Shown piece after piece: positions 8,201 through 16,405 of a stretch of DNA of 64,000 nt (positions are counted from its first letter, which is position 1; every line of letters starts with the position of its first letter). Both the position numbers and the translations under genes were made by a program. The notes beneath the pieces were generated by a model, which saw nothing but the letters and a program-made list of their open reading frames with translations, was not told the DNA's origin and ran no database searches. This DNA is from Mycolicibacterium moriokaense (GTDB lineage Bacteria > Actinomycetota > Actinomycetes > Mycobacteriales > Mycobacteriaceae): the NCBI RefSeq assembly GCF_003201655.1, contig NZ_QJJU01000001.1, positions 62,001 to 126,000 of the forward strand, written 5' to 3'.

Positions 8201-9969
8201 CAGATCATCTCCTGCGAGGTCGACAGTTCGAGCGGGTCTTCCTCCCCTGGTTTGCGGCCGCGCCGCAAGCGGTTGTCGACGAAGTTGACCAGATGCGTCA
8301 GCGGCACCGTCAACAACAGATAGAACAGGCCGGCGGCCACCAGCGGTGACAGGTTGCCGGTCTGCGCGTTGAGGTCGCGGCCGACTTGAAACAACTCCCG
8401 CTGGTTCGCAACGAGGCCAAGGAAGTACACCAGCGAGGACGCCTTCAACAGCGAGATGAACTCGTTCATCAACGCGGGCAGTACCCGCCGCACGCCCTGC
8501 GGTACCACCACCAGCCGCATCGACGACGGGTAACTGAAGCCAAGGGCGCGCGACGCCTCCAGTTGACCGGGCTCCACACTCTGGATGCCGGACCGGAAGA
8601 TCTCGCCGACGTAGGCCGCGGCCATCAGTCCAAGCGCGGCGATGCCAAGCGGATACGGGTTGTTACCCGTCAGGCCGCCGACCATCGGCCCGACGCCGAG
8701 CCCGATCAACAGGATGATCACCACTTCGGGCAGCCCGCGGAAGATGTCGGTGTACACCCGCGCGGGCCATCGCAGCCAACGCGACCGCGAGATTCCGGCG
8801 ACGGCAAGCGCCATGCCGAGCACCAGTCCGATGACGCTGGCGCTGACGGTCAGGATCAGCGTGTTCGGCAGCCCGGTCTTGAACAGGTCGGGGATGGCCT
8901 GCTTGTACAGATTCCAGTCGAGGAACGAGTCACGCAGCTGCGACAGTGTGGACTTGCGCGCCGCCGCGGCCGTCGCCGGTTTCTGGTTCTCGGCCGCGAT
9001 CGCCGCGAAGTCAGGCAGCTGCGGCGCTGGCGCCGCCTTCGACCCGGGTTTCCATCCCGGCGGCAATGCGCGCGGTACCCAATCGGAGTACAGCCGCGCC
9101 CAGGTGCCGTCCGCGATGACCGCATCCAACCCCGAGTTCAACGCGTCGATGAGTGGCTTGTTTTCCTTGGCAACCGCCCACGCCACGAAATTGTCCAAGC
9201 TGAAGGTGTTTTCGACGATCTGCGCGGGATCGCCGGGCTGCACCGTGCCCTGCGCCTGCTGCGACGGCGCCACCCACGCGTCGATCTGGCGCGTCTTGAG
9301 GCTGGCGTAAACGGTGTTGTAGTCGGGGAATTTCACCGGATCCAGGTGCAGGGTGTCGACGACGTATGCCTCCTGCACGGTGCCCTGCACTACGCCGATG
9401 CGCCGGCCGGCAGCCAACTTCTCGAAGCCGGTGATGGCAGACCCGGACGGCACCACCAGCGAGAAATAGCCGAAGTCATAGCCGTTGGTGAACCCGACGG
9501 TGCGACGGCGCGCATCGGTGGTGGTGATCGACGACGAGCCGACGTCGAAGCGCCGCGACGCCACCTGGGCGAGCAGCCCGGAGAACTCGGTGCCGACGAA
9601 GTTGATCCGCAGGCCCAGCTTGTCGGCGATCGCGCGCAGCAACTCGTTGTCGAAGCCGGTGAACTGGCCGGCCGAATTGATGCAGATACTCGGAGGCGCA
9701 TCCGACAGCGTGCCGACGGTCAGTGTGCCCGGCACATCCAGGCCAAGGGTGTCGGTGGTGACGGCGGTCGACGGCTCGACTGTCGCGGTCGTGTACTTGT
9801 CGGCGCCGGGACCCTGGGCTGCGGCGGCGAGATTGGTCGGCAGGGCGCTGGCGCTCTCGACTCCTGGCGGGGCGCACTGGTCGACGTTCGCGCCCGCGGG
9901 CGCCGCAAGACCCATGCTCGAGATCAGCAGCGCGACCAACGCCACGACGAAAAGCTTCACGAACCGCAT
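8200..9969 (-). CDS. amino acid ABC transporter: fused periplasmic-type binding domain and permease
   Basis: A 589-residue fusion. An N-terminal signal (MRFVKLFVVALVALLISSMG) leads into a family 3 solute-binding domain (about residues 75-300: GTLTVGTLSDAPPSICINSAG, NELLRAIADKLGLRINFVGTE cut by polar motifs, SSITTTDARRRTVGFT). A linker follows, then a HisM/GlnP-type permease domain (about 355-570) with several helices and the EAA-like loop (SGIQSVEPGQLEASRALGF). Having binding protein and channel in one chain is a known variant in Gram-positives. The adjacent ATPase completes the importer. The substrate is probably glutamine/glutamate or a related amino acid, by family only. Confidence 0.9.
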   Translation of the reverse strand: MRFVKLFVVALVALLISSMGLAAPAGANVDQCAPPGVESASALPTNLAAAAQGPGADKYTTATVEPSTAVTTDTLGLDVPGTLTVGTLSDAPPSICINSAGQFTGFDNELLRAIADKLGLRINFVGTEFSGLLAQVASRRFDVGSSSITTTDARRRTVGFTNGYDFGYFSLVVPSGSAITGFEKLAAGRRIGVVQGTVQEAYVVDTLHLDPVKFPDYNTVYASLKTRQIDAWVAPSQQAQGTVQPGDPAQIVENTFSLDNFVAWAVAKENKPLIDALNSGLDAVIADGTWARLYSDWVPRALPPGWKPGSKAAPAPQLPDFAAIAAENQKPATAAAARKSTLSQLRDSFLDWNLYKQAIPDLFKTGLPNTLILTVSASVIGLVLGMALAVAGISRSRWLRWPARVYTDIFRGLPEVVIILLIGLGVGPMVGGLTGNNPYPLGIAALGLMAAAYVGEIFRSGIQSVEPGQLEASRALGFSYPSSMRLVVVPQGVRRVLPALMNEFISLLKASSLVYFLGLVANQRELFQVGRDLNAQTGNLSPLVAAGLFYLLLTVPLTHLVNFVDNRLRRGRKPGEEDPLELSTSQEMI

Positions 9970-10018
9970 TCAAAGGAACGTAATGGGCACCGCCGATACG
10001 GCAGTGACTTCAGCTCAA

Positions 10019-10693
10019 TCAGAACGCAACCGGTGCGCCCGCAGGCCGGAACACCCGGCGTCGCACCAGTTCACCGAGCATGATCCTGGCCATCACCTCA
10101 GACCGTTCGGCGCACGCCGCGCGGGCACCATCGGGGTCGCGACGGTGGATGGCAGCGGTTTCGGCCTCGAAGGACGGCAGCATCTCGTCGTGGTTGTTGA
10201 GGTAGGACATCCAGAACCCCCGCGGGATGAAGGTCTGTGACGCACGGATCGCCGCCTGCAGGCGCGGGCCCGCATATTCGTCGTTGATCACGTTCCGGAA
10301 CTTCCACGCTGTCTCCTGAAACGCGCGCGACTCTTTGCTACTCCGCATCGCGTCGACGAACGTGTCGAGCTGCGCGAGGATTCGCGGGAGGCCGTCGTCG
10401 GCGGCGCGGGCCGAGGCGATGCCGGTCAACAATCCATACAGCTCGTGGTGTTCGCGCACGACGGACTCGTCGAATCGTTCGACGTACGCGCCGCGGTGAT
10501 ACTGCGTGGACAGGATGCCGTCATGCTCGAGCTGGACCACCGCCTCCTGTATCGGCACGCGGGAAAGTCCTAAGTCATTGGCGATCTCGTTGCGATCAAC
10601 CCGATCCCCCGACCGCAGTTTGCCAGTCAGCACCAGGTTGACGACATGCGAAACCACGAGGTCCTTTTCTTTGACCCCATACTTCTTGGGCAT
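10019..10693 (-). CDS. GntR family regulator with FCD domain (Rv0043c-like)
   Basis: A 224-residue regulator. The N-terminal winged helix (about residues 15-75) contains [36 protein letters not shown], with the GntR recognition helix SRVPIQEAV. An all-helical FCD-type effector domain fills the rest. Its position between leuS-marR and the LLM oxidoreductase matches Rv0043c. The effector is not known. It ends 50 bp after the start of the divergent-facing transporter operon region but lies on the same strand as its neighbours, so it could regulate the downstream transporter genes; that is inference. Confidence 0.85.
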   Translation of the reverse strand: MPKKYGVKEKDLVVSHVVNLVLTGKLRSGDRVDRNEIANDLGLSRVPIQEAVVQLEHDGILSTQYHRGAYVERFDESVVREHHELYGLLTGIASARAADDGLPRILAQLDTFVDAMRSSKESRAFQETAWKFRNVINDEYAGPRLQAAIRASQTFIPRGFWMSYLNNHDEMLPSFEAETAAIHRRDPDGARAACAERSEVMARIMLGELVRRRVFRPAGAPVAF

Positions 10694-10744
10694 GGCGCGG
10701 CAAGCATCTCATGTACCCGTCGCGACGGGAGCCGTTCCGCCAGT

Positions 10745-11545
10745 TCAGCTTCCATTCGGTTGATGACGGTCGCGCCACCGGCACAGCGCCTCGGCCTGCG
10801 TCAGGTCGTAGTCGGGTCCGTTGACTCCGACGGTCAGCATCGTCACCCCGAGCGCGACGAACGCGTCGGCTTCGGCCAGCAGCGCGTCGAGGCTGTTGCC
10901 GTTCACCCCCGCTGAGCGCTCGATGGTCGCAGGGTCGCGGCCGACATCGGCGCAGTGCCGCGCCAGGATCTCCGCCTTCGCGGGGTAGGTCTCCAGCGAG
11001 GTGAACCCGTGCCAGATATCGCCGTACTCGGCGACCAGCCGCAGCGTCTTCCGTTCCCCCTGACCGCCGATCAAGACCGGTATGTCCCGCGTCGGTGGCG
11101 GGTTGAGCTTGGCCAACCGTGACTTGATGCGCGGCAACCCGGCCGCGAGGTCGTCCAGCCTGCTGCCCGCGGTGCCGAACTCGTAGCCGTACTCGACGTA
11201 GTCCTTGTCTTTCCAGCCCGACCCGATGCCGAGGATCAGCCTTCCGTCGGCGATGTGGTCGACGGTGCGCGCCATATCTGCAAGCAGCTCGGGGTTTCGG
11301 TAGGAGTTGCAGGTGACCAGCGCGCCGATCTCGAGGCGCGACGTCTGCTCGGCCCAGGCGCCCAGCATCGTCCAGCACTCGTAGTGCGGGCCGTCGGGGT
11401 CGCCGTAGAGCGGGAAGAAGTGATCCCAGTTGAACGCGACGTCGACGCCGAAGTCCTCGCAGCGGCGGACGGCGTCGCGGATATGGCTGTATTGGGCGGA
11501 ATGTTGCGGCTGAAGTTGGACGCCGACGCGAATAGGGAAGGCCAC
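10745..11545 (-). CDS. LLM class F420-dependent oxidoreductase (Rv0044c-like)
   Basis: A 266-residue luciferase-like TIM-barrel protein (VGVQLQPQHSAQYSHIRDAV; HIADGRLILGIGSGWKDKDY; PVLIGGQGERKTLRLVAEYGDIW). The GIGSGW segment and the later VLIGGQG phosphate-binding stretch are characteristic of actinobacterial F420-dependent oxidoreductases. The substrate is unknown. It lies 64 bp downstream of the alpha/beta hydrolase gene on the same strand, in the order expected for the Rv0043c-Rv0046c chain. Confidence 0.87.
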   Translation of the reverse strand: MAFPIRVGVQLQPQHSAQYSHIRDAVRRCEDFGVDVAFNWDHFFPLYGDPDGPHYECWTMLGAWAEQTSRLEIGALVTCNSYRNPELLADMARTVDHIADGRLILGIGSGWKDKDYVEYGYEFGTAGSRLDDLAAGLPRIKSRLAKLNPPPTRDIPVLIGGQGERKTLRLVAEYGDIWHGFTSLETYPAKAEILARHCADVGRDPATIERSAGVNGNSLDALLAEADAFVALGVTMLTVGVNGPDYDLTQAEALCRWRDRHQPNGS

Positions 11546-11609
11546 TGCGGCAGTCTTACATGCCTATCTGTCCGCCGGATTTCCAGACCGCGACGACCGT
11601 GGGCCTTGG

Positions 11610-12293
11610 CTACATCTTCATCGAATACGACTCGAGCACGTCGGCGAGTTCTCTGGGGTGGCTGAGTGCCGCGCAATGGCCGCCATCGATCTCGTCGGGC
11701 GTGATGCCTAAGCGTGCCTGCGCCAGCCGGCGAAGAAAGTCCGGAGGAAAGAAGCGGTCGTCGCGGCACACCACGAACTTCGTCGGCACGTCGGGCCAGG
11801 CGTTGAGCGGCCACGGTCCGGCCATCCAAGTGCTGGACTGGCCACGCCCCTTGCTCATCGCCTCCTCGGCCAACACGCGGGGCACGCCGTTGTAGAACGT
11901 GACGAACGGATCGTCCTTCTGATCCGCGTAGCCCTCTTGTTTGGCGTGGGCGTCGGACGCTGACTTGTACCCGGTGTTCTCCCACCAGTCGTCCGGCGGT
12001 TCGCCGGGCGCTGGGATCATCCCGGCTACAAGAACGAGCGCGTTCGCGCTGACCCGGTCGGCCACGAGGGGCGCGGTGAACCCGCCGAGAGAGTGACCCA
12101 CCACAAGGACGTCGGCGCGGTCACCGATCGCGTCAACGACCGTGTCGGCGTACTCGTTGAGGCCTGCGGTGTCGTCGTCGCATGGCAGGTCAGGGGCCAC
12201 CGTGTCGTGCCCACGAGCCTGCAACTCCGCTTCGAGTAGATGCCAATACCACCCGACATCGGCGGCACCATGGATGAAGACGAAGGTCGCCAT
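11610..12293 (-). CDS. alpha/beta hydrolase (EstB-like small esterase type)
   Basis: A 227-residue alpha/beta hydrolase. The oxyanion segment FIHGAADVGWYW is near the N-terminus. The nucleophile elbow is GHSLGG (Ser near residue 69), the acid is probably in VCRDDRFFPP, and the catalytic His is in GGHCAALSHP. Its ATG follows the TAG of the Rv0045c-like gene with no intervening base, so it is part of the same transcript. This small hydrolase is an extra gene relative to the M. tuberculosis order that I recall. The substrate is unknown. Confidence 0.85.
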   Translation of the reverse strand: MATFVFIHGAADVGWYWHLLEAELQARGHDTVAPDLPCDDDTAGLNEYADTVVDAIGDRADVLVVGHSLGGFTAPLVADRVSANALVLVAGMIPAPGEPPDDWWENTGYKSASDAHAKQEGYADQKDDPFVTFYNGVPRVLAEEAMSKGRGQSSTWMAGPWPLNAWPDVPTKFVVCRDDRFFPPDFLRRLAQARLGITPDEIDGGHCAALSHPRELADVLESYSMKM

Positions 12294-13196
12294 CTAGCCG
12301 GCCAGTACTCCGCGCAGAATCTCGACAAGCGCGCGTGGCTGGTCGCCCTGAACGGAATGCCCAGAGTCGGCGACGACGTGGGTGCGCTGGAAGCCGGGCG
12401 CCCCTTCCGCGAATGCATCGGCGTCCTCGTCGTTGACGAAGAACGAGTTGGCACCGCGCACCAACGTCGTGGGCATCGTGATGGACGGCACGTCATCCCA
12501 CAGCCCCTCGAACCCGTCGCCCTTGCGGAACGAGTCGTAGCGCCACGTCCAGGTGCCGTCGTCGAGTTGCTTGGAGTTATGGAAGACGCCGCGGCGCAAC
12601 GATTTCCGATCGCGGTTAGGGGCCGCCGCCACCGTCACGTCCAGCATGGCCTCGAAGGACGGGAAGGTACGGTCGCCCTGGACCAGGGCGACGGCGCCCA
12701 GCTGCGCCTCGGTCATCTCCTCGTGGCGTTCGGGCGCGGACGGCGTCACGTCGACGAGTACGAGTTCGGGCACCAGGCTCGGCCCTGTGGCAGCGATGCG
12801 CAGCGCGGTCAGTCCACCCAACGACATGCCTACGACGAGCCGCGAATTCGGCGCCCACTCCCGCAGCACCGGGCGCAGCGTCTCGGCGTTGAGCTTCGGG
12901 CCGTAGTCACCGTCCTCGCGCCAATCCGAGCGGCCGTGGCCGGGCAGGTCGACCGCAAGTGCGGGCACGCCGAGGCCGAGGATCACGGTGTCCCAAGTGT
13001 GCGCGTTTTGACCGCCGCCATGCAGGAACACGATCTGCGGGGCGGCGTCGCCGAACTTGATCGCACTGATCGGCCCCGATTCGATGCGCCGCACCGTCGG
13101 TATGTCGGTGGCGCCAATCTGTTCGGCGTTCTCGTGCAGTAGCCCGAATTCGTCGAGGCCCGCTAGCTGGTCGTCGGAGACGTCGGCGTTGGTCAC
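12294..13196 (-). CDS. alpha/beta hydrolase, Rv0045c-like esterase
   Basis: A 300-residue serine hydrolase with the oxyanion segment VFLHGGGQNAHTW, nucleophile elbow GMSLGG and C-terminal His in VADSGHSVQGD. Length and position between the LLM oxidoreductase and ino1 agree with Rv0045c, described as an esterase acting on short to medium chain esters. It starts 10 bp from the 3' end of ino1 on the same strand and is followed directly by a second hydrolase gene, suggesting one operon. Confidence 0.87.
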   Translation of the reverse strand: MTNADVSDDQLAGLDEFGLLHENAEQIGATDIPTVRRIESGPISAIKFGDAAPQIVFLHGGGQNAHTWDTVILGLGVPALAVDLPGHGRSDWREDGDYGPKLNAETLRPVLREWAPNSRLVVGMSLGGLTALRIAATGPSLVPELVLVDVTPSAPERHEEMTEAQLGAVALVQGDRTFPSFEAMLDVTVAAAPNRDRKSLRRGVFHNSKQLDDGTWTWRYDSFRKGDGFEGLWDDVPSITMPTTLVRGANSFFVNDEDADAFAEGAPGFQRTHVVADSGHSVQGDQPRALVEILRGVLAG

Positions 13197-13206
13197 GCCG
13201 TCGAGG

Positions 13207-14283
13207 CTAACCCTCGATGAACTCCTCGAGCTGCGTGCGTGCGATGTCGTCGGGCATCTGTTGCGGCGGGCTCTTCATCAGGTAGGCCGACGCCGCGACC
13301 ACCGGGCCGCCGACGCCGCGGTCCTTGGCGATCTTCGCCGCGCGCACCGCGTCGATGATGACGCCTGCCGAGTTCGGCGAGTCCCACACCTCGAGCTTGT
13401 ACTCCAGGTTCAGCGGCACGTCGCCGAAGGCGCGGCCTTCCAGCCGCACGTAGGCCCACTTGCGATCGTCGAGCCAGCCGACGTGGTCGGACGGGCCGAT
13501 GTGCACGTCCTTGGTCTTGAACTCGCGCTGCAGGTTGGAGGTGACGGCCTGCGTCTTGGAGATCTTCTTCGACTCAAGGCGCTCACGCTCGAGCATGTTG
13601 AGGAAGTCCATGTTGCCGCCGACGTTGAGCTGCATGGTGCGATCGAGCTGCACCCCGCGGTCCTCGAACAGCTTGGCCATCACGCGGTGGGTGATGGTCG
13701 CGCCGACCTGGCTCTTGATGTCGTCGCCGACGATCGGCACACCCGCGTCCTCGAACTTCTTGGCCCACACGGGGTCCGACGCGATGAACACCGGCAGCGC
13801 GTTGACGAACGCCACACCGGCGTCGATCGCGCACTGCGCGTAGAACTTGTCGGCCTCCTCGGAGCCCACCGGCAGGTAGGACACCATGACGTCGACGTTG
13901 TTGTCTTTCAGCGTCTGGACGACGTCGACGGCCTCGGCGTCGGACACCTCGATGGTCTCGGCGTAGTACTTGCCGATGCCGTCGAGCGTCGGGCCGCGCT
14001 GCACGACGACGTTGGTCGGCGGCACGTCGGCGATCTTGATGGTGTTGTTCTCTGACGCGAAGATCGCCTCGGAGAGGTCGAAGCCGACCTTCTTGGCGTC
14101 GACGTCGAACGCGGCGACGAACTTCACGTCGCGCACGTGGTACTGGCCCAGACGCACATGCATCAGGCCGGGAACCGTCGCGTGCTCGTCGGCGTCGTGG
14201 TAGTACTGCACGCCCTGCACGAGCGAGGACGCGCAGTTGCCGACACCGACAATCGCGACCCGGACCTCGGTGTTCACAGTCAT
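13207..14283 (-). CDS. ino1: myo-inositol-1-phosphate synthase
   Basis: A 358-residue NAD-dependent enzyme converting glucose 6-phosphate to myo-inositol 1-phosphate, the first step towards phosphatidylinositol, its mannosides and mycothiol. Diagnostic segments are [16 protein letters not shown] (NAD binding), [46 protein letters not shown] (catalytic Lys region) and [14 protein letters not shown]. The frame is open back to 14388, but the conserved N-terminus [13 protein letters not shown] and an AGAGGAAG ribosome-binding site 6 bp away fix the ATG at 14283. The position matches Rv0046c. Confidence 0.97.
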   Translation of the reverse strand: MTVNTEVRVAIVGVGNCASSLVQGVQYYHDADEHATVPGLMHVRLGQYHVRDVKFVAAFDVDAKKVGFDLSEAIFASENNTIKIADVPPTNVVVQRGPTLDGIGKYYAETIEVSDAEAVDVVQTLKDNNVDVMVSYLPVGSEEADKFYAQCAIDAGVAFVNALPVFIASDPVWAKKFEDAGVPIVGDDIKSQVGATITHRVMAKLFEDRGVQLDRTMQLNVGGNMDFLNMLERERLESKKISKTQAVTSNLQREFKTKDVHIGPSDHVGWLDDRKWAYVRLEGRAFGDVPLNLEYKLEVWDSPNSAGVIIDAVRAAKIAKDRGVGGPVVAASAYLMKSPPQQMPDDIARTQLEEFIEG

Positions 14284-14327
14284 GGACGTTCTTCCTCTCG
14301 TGCGGATTCGTGCTGTTTGTCGTGGAT

Positions 14328-14873
14328 CTACGGCTGCTCGGCGCGACCCTGCGCCGTTCGCTCCGCCGCTATCAATTCGTTGAGCCATTTCACTTCGCGC
14401 TCGCTGGACTCCAACCCGAGCTGGTGCAGCTGCTTGGTGTAGCGATCGAGCGAGCTGCTTGCCCGCGCCACTGCTTCACGGAGACCCTCACGGCGTTCTT
14501 CCACCTGACGACGGCGGCCCTCCAAGATCCGCATTCTGGCTTCCGCCGGTGTGCGGTTGAAGAAGGCGAGGTGCACGCCGAAACCATCGTCCGAAAAATT
14601 CTGCGGACCGGTATCGGCCACCAGTTCGGCGAAGCGCTGCTTACCTGCGTCGCTGAGCCGGTAAACGCGGCGTGCGCGGCGCATCTTGGGGATGCCGTCA
14701 GGTGCGGCGTCCTCGACGATCAGCTCGTCGGCCTGCATGCGCCGCAGTGCCGGGTAGAGCGAACCGTACGAGAACGCGCGGAAGGCGCCGAGCAGACCCG
14801 TCAGACGTTTGCGCAGCTCGTAGCCGTGCATCGGCGATTCGAGCAGAAGGCCCAGGATGGCGAGCTCCAGCAA
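14328..14873 (-). CDS. PadR family transcriptional regulator (Rv0047c-like)
   Basis: A 181-residue PadR regulator. The N-terminal winged helix ([21 protein letters not shown], then [18 protein letters not shown]) is typical of the family, and the C-terminal half is a long coiled helical region ([18 protein letters not shown]). I place the start at TTG 14873: GGGAGGTGA sits 5 bp upstream of it, and the homologous protein begins exactly there, whereas the in-frame GTG at 14882 lies inside that ribosome-binding site. It is upstream of ino1 on the same strand and separated by 44 bp; a regulatory link to ino1 is possible but unproven. Confidence 0.87.
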   Translation of the reverse strand: MLELAILGLLLESPMHGYELRKRLTGLLGAFRAFSYGSLYPALRRMQADELIVEDAAPDGIPKMRRARRVYRLSDAGKQRFAELVADTGPQNFSDDGFGVHLAFFNRTPAEARMRILEGRRRQVEERREGLREAVARASSSLDRYTKQLHQLGLESSEREVKWLNELIAAERTAQGRAEQP

Positions 14874-15006
14874 TCGAATCACCTCCCTGAAAGGACTTTG
14901 CTTGACCGTTACGACGGTCCGACACCTCGCGAAAGTGTATCGCGCCGATATATTCGGCGCTACATCAGTGAGGCCGATCATTCCATTCGACCGGCGTCGC
15001 CGCAGG

Positions 15007-15867
15007 TCAGTTGATAGCCGAATCGATGCGCTTGACGGTGCCGTCGCCGGCGAACGTGATCGACCCGCTGCCGAAGTCGCTGGACACACTGGCTCGCAGC
15101 GTCAGCGCGCCGGGTGTCACCGGATCACGGCTGGGGTCGATGCTGAGGTACGTGCTGTCCGCCTTGACGTCCTTCTGCTGGAGCCCGACCGTTTCGGCCG
15201 CGCCCCGCAGAATGCCGACGGTGCTCTCCACGTTGAACGCAGCGAGATCCACGACGACGTCGTTTGCGTCCTTGGCCGACGCCGAAGGATCGTCGAACCC
15301 ACCGCGGTAGGAGTAGCTCAGCTTCCGACGATCGTCGGAGGGATCAGGCCGGGACAGCACCGCGTAGTCGGGGTAGATCGTGAGGCTGTACCCCTTCGTG
15401 TCGCCAAAGCGTTGGCGCATCTGCTCGAGCAGACCGTTCAGCCCACCCAGCGATTGGAGTTGCTTCGGCGGCGTGAGGACCTTCGCGGGGATGCCGTCGG
15501 ACTTGGCGCCCGGATCCGAGGTGAAGCTCAACGGCGAACTGGTGTTTCCGTAGAGTCCCCAACCGATCGCGATGCCGAGCACCACCAGCACCCCTACCAC
15601 CGCGGCGCGCAGGCCCCATCCGCCGCCGGCGCCGACGCGCACCGGCTTCTTGAGGTCGGGCATCTTGACCGGCGCGTTCGAGTTCTGCAGATCGGAGACG
15701 AGGTCCGCCAGTTGGCCGAGCGTGGTGGCGGTGGTGGCGGTTGCCACCCGCTGCCGATGCTCCTCCATCGACAGCTGACCCTCGGCCAATGCGCTGTCGA
15801 GAACCTGACAGGTGTCGTTCCTGTCGCTGTCCTTCGCCCGGGTTCCCGCCGTCTGCCGCTGTGCCAC
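15007..15867 (-). CDS. DUF1707 membrane protein (Rv0048c-like)
   Basis: A 286-residue protein. Residues about 8-60 form a DUF1707 domain (RAKDSDRNDTCQVLDSALAEG, then LSMEEHRQRVATATTATTLG). One transmembrane helix (about residues 85-105, GLRAAVVGVLVVLGIAIGWG) anchors a C-terminal extracytoplasmic domain with no family that I can name. GTG 15867 is favoured as start because homologues begin just before RAKDSDR; the frame is open to 15978, which would almost touch the divergent gene at 15980. Location is the inner membrane; function unknown. Confidence 0.8.
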   Translation of the reverse strand: MAQRQTAGTRAKDSDRNDTCQVLDSALAEGQLSMEEHRQRVATATTATTLGQLADLVSDLQNSNAPVKMPDLKKPVRVGAGGGWGLRAAVVGVLVVLGIAIGWGLYGNTSSPLSFTSDPGAKSDGIPAKVLTPPKQLQSLGGLNGLLEQMRQRFGDTKGYSLTIYPDYAVLSRPDPSDDRRKLSYSYRGGFDDPSASAKDANDVVVDLAAFNVESTVGILRGAAETVGLQQKDVKADSTYLSIDPSRDPVTPGALTLRASVSSDFGSGSITFAGDGTVKRIDSAIN

Positions 15868-15979
15868 GTCGATGATCGTAGGAGTTCGGTTGCCATCGGC
15901 GCAGACCAGATGGACATCGGCGAAGTGTGGCGGCGTAGTCACGCCTCGGCGGTCGGGAGGCCGACGTACTCTGGTCACC

Positions 15980-16405
15980 GTGCGACTGCAGCGACAGGTG
16001 GTGGACTATGCGCTTCGGCGCCGGTCCCTGCTGGCCGAGGTCTACTCGGGCCGCACCGGCGTCACGGAGGTCTGCGACGCCAATCCCTATCTGCTGCGGG
16101 CCGCGAAGTTCCATGGGAAGCCCAGTTCGGTGATGTGCCCGATCTGTCGCAAGGAACAGCTCACGTTGGTGTCATGGGTGTTCGGCGATCATCTGGGCGC
16201 CGTGTCCGGTTCGGCGCGCACCGCCGAGGAGTTGGTCTTGCTGGCAACCCGCTACCCCGAGTTTTCGGTACACGTGGTGGAGGTATGTCGCACCTGCAGT
16301 TGGAATCACTTGGTCAAGTCATATGTGCTCGGCGCCGTCCCACCGCCCAAGGGATCGCGCGGCACACGGACGGCGCGCGGTCGGGCGCGCACGGCCAGTG
16401 AATAG
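15980..16405 (+). CDS. DUF5318 protein with two CxxC motifs (Rv0049-like)
   Basis: A 141-residue conserved mycobacterial protein upstream of ponA1. It starts VRLQRQVVDYALRRRSLLAEV (GTG start) and carries two CxxC pairs, MCPICRK and VCRTCSW, that probably coordinate one zinc ion. The C-terminal tail is basic. Its stop codon lies inside the start of ponA1 (GTGAATAG), so translation of the two is likely coupled, and a role near cell-wall synthesis is plausible by association only. Confidence 0.85.
   Translation: MRLQRQVVDYALRRRSLLAEVYSGRTGVTEVCDANPYLLRAAKFHGKPSSVMCPICRKEQLTLVSWVFGDHLGAVSGSARTAEELVLLATRYPEFSVHVVEVCRTCSWNHLVKSYVLGAVPPPKGSRGTRTARGRARTASE

Noticed and set aside
8386..10083. 565-codon forward frame opposite the amino-acid transporter
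   Set aside because: Antisense shadow of the fused binding protein/permease gene; Arg/Gln/His-rich with no domain.
14857..16401. 514-codon forward frame spanning the DUF1707 gene and the DUF5318 gene
   Set aside because: Shadow frame; both true genes have family motifs in other frames.
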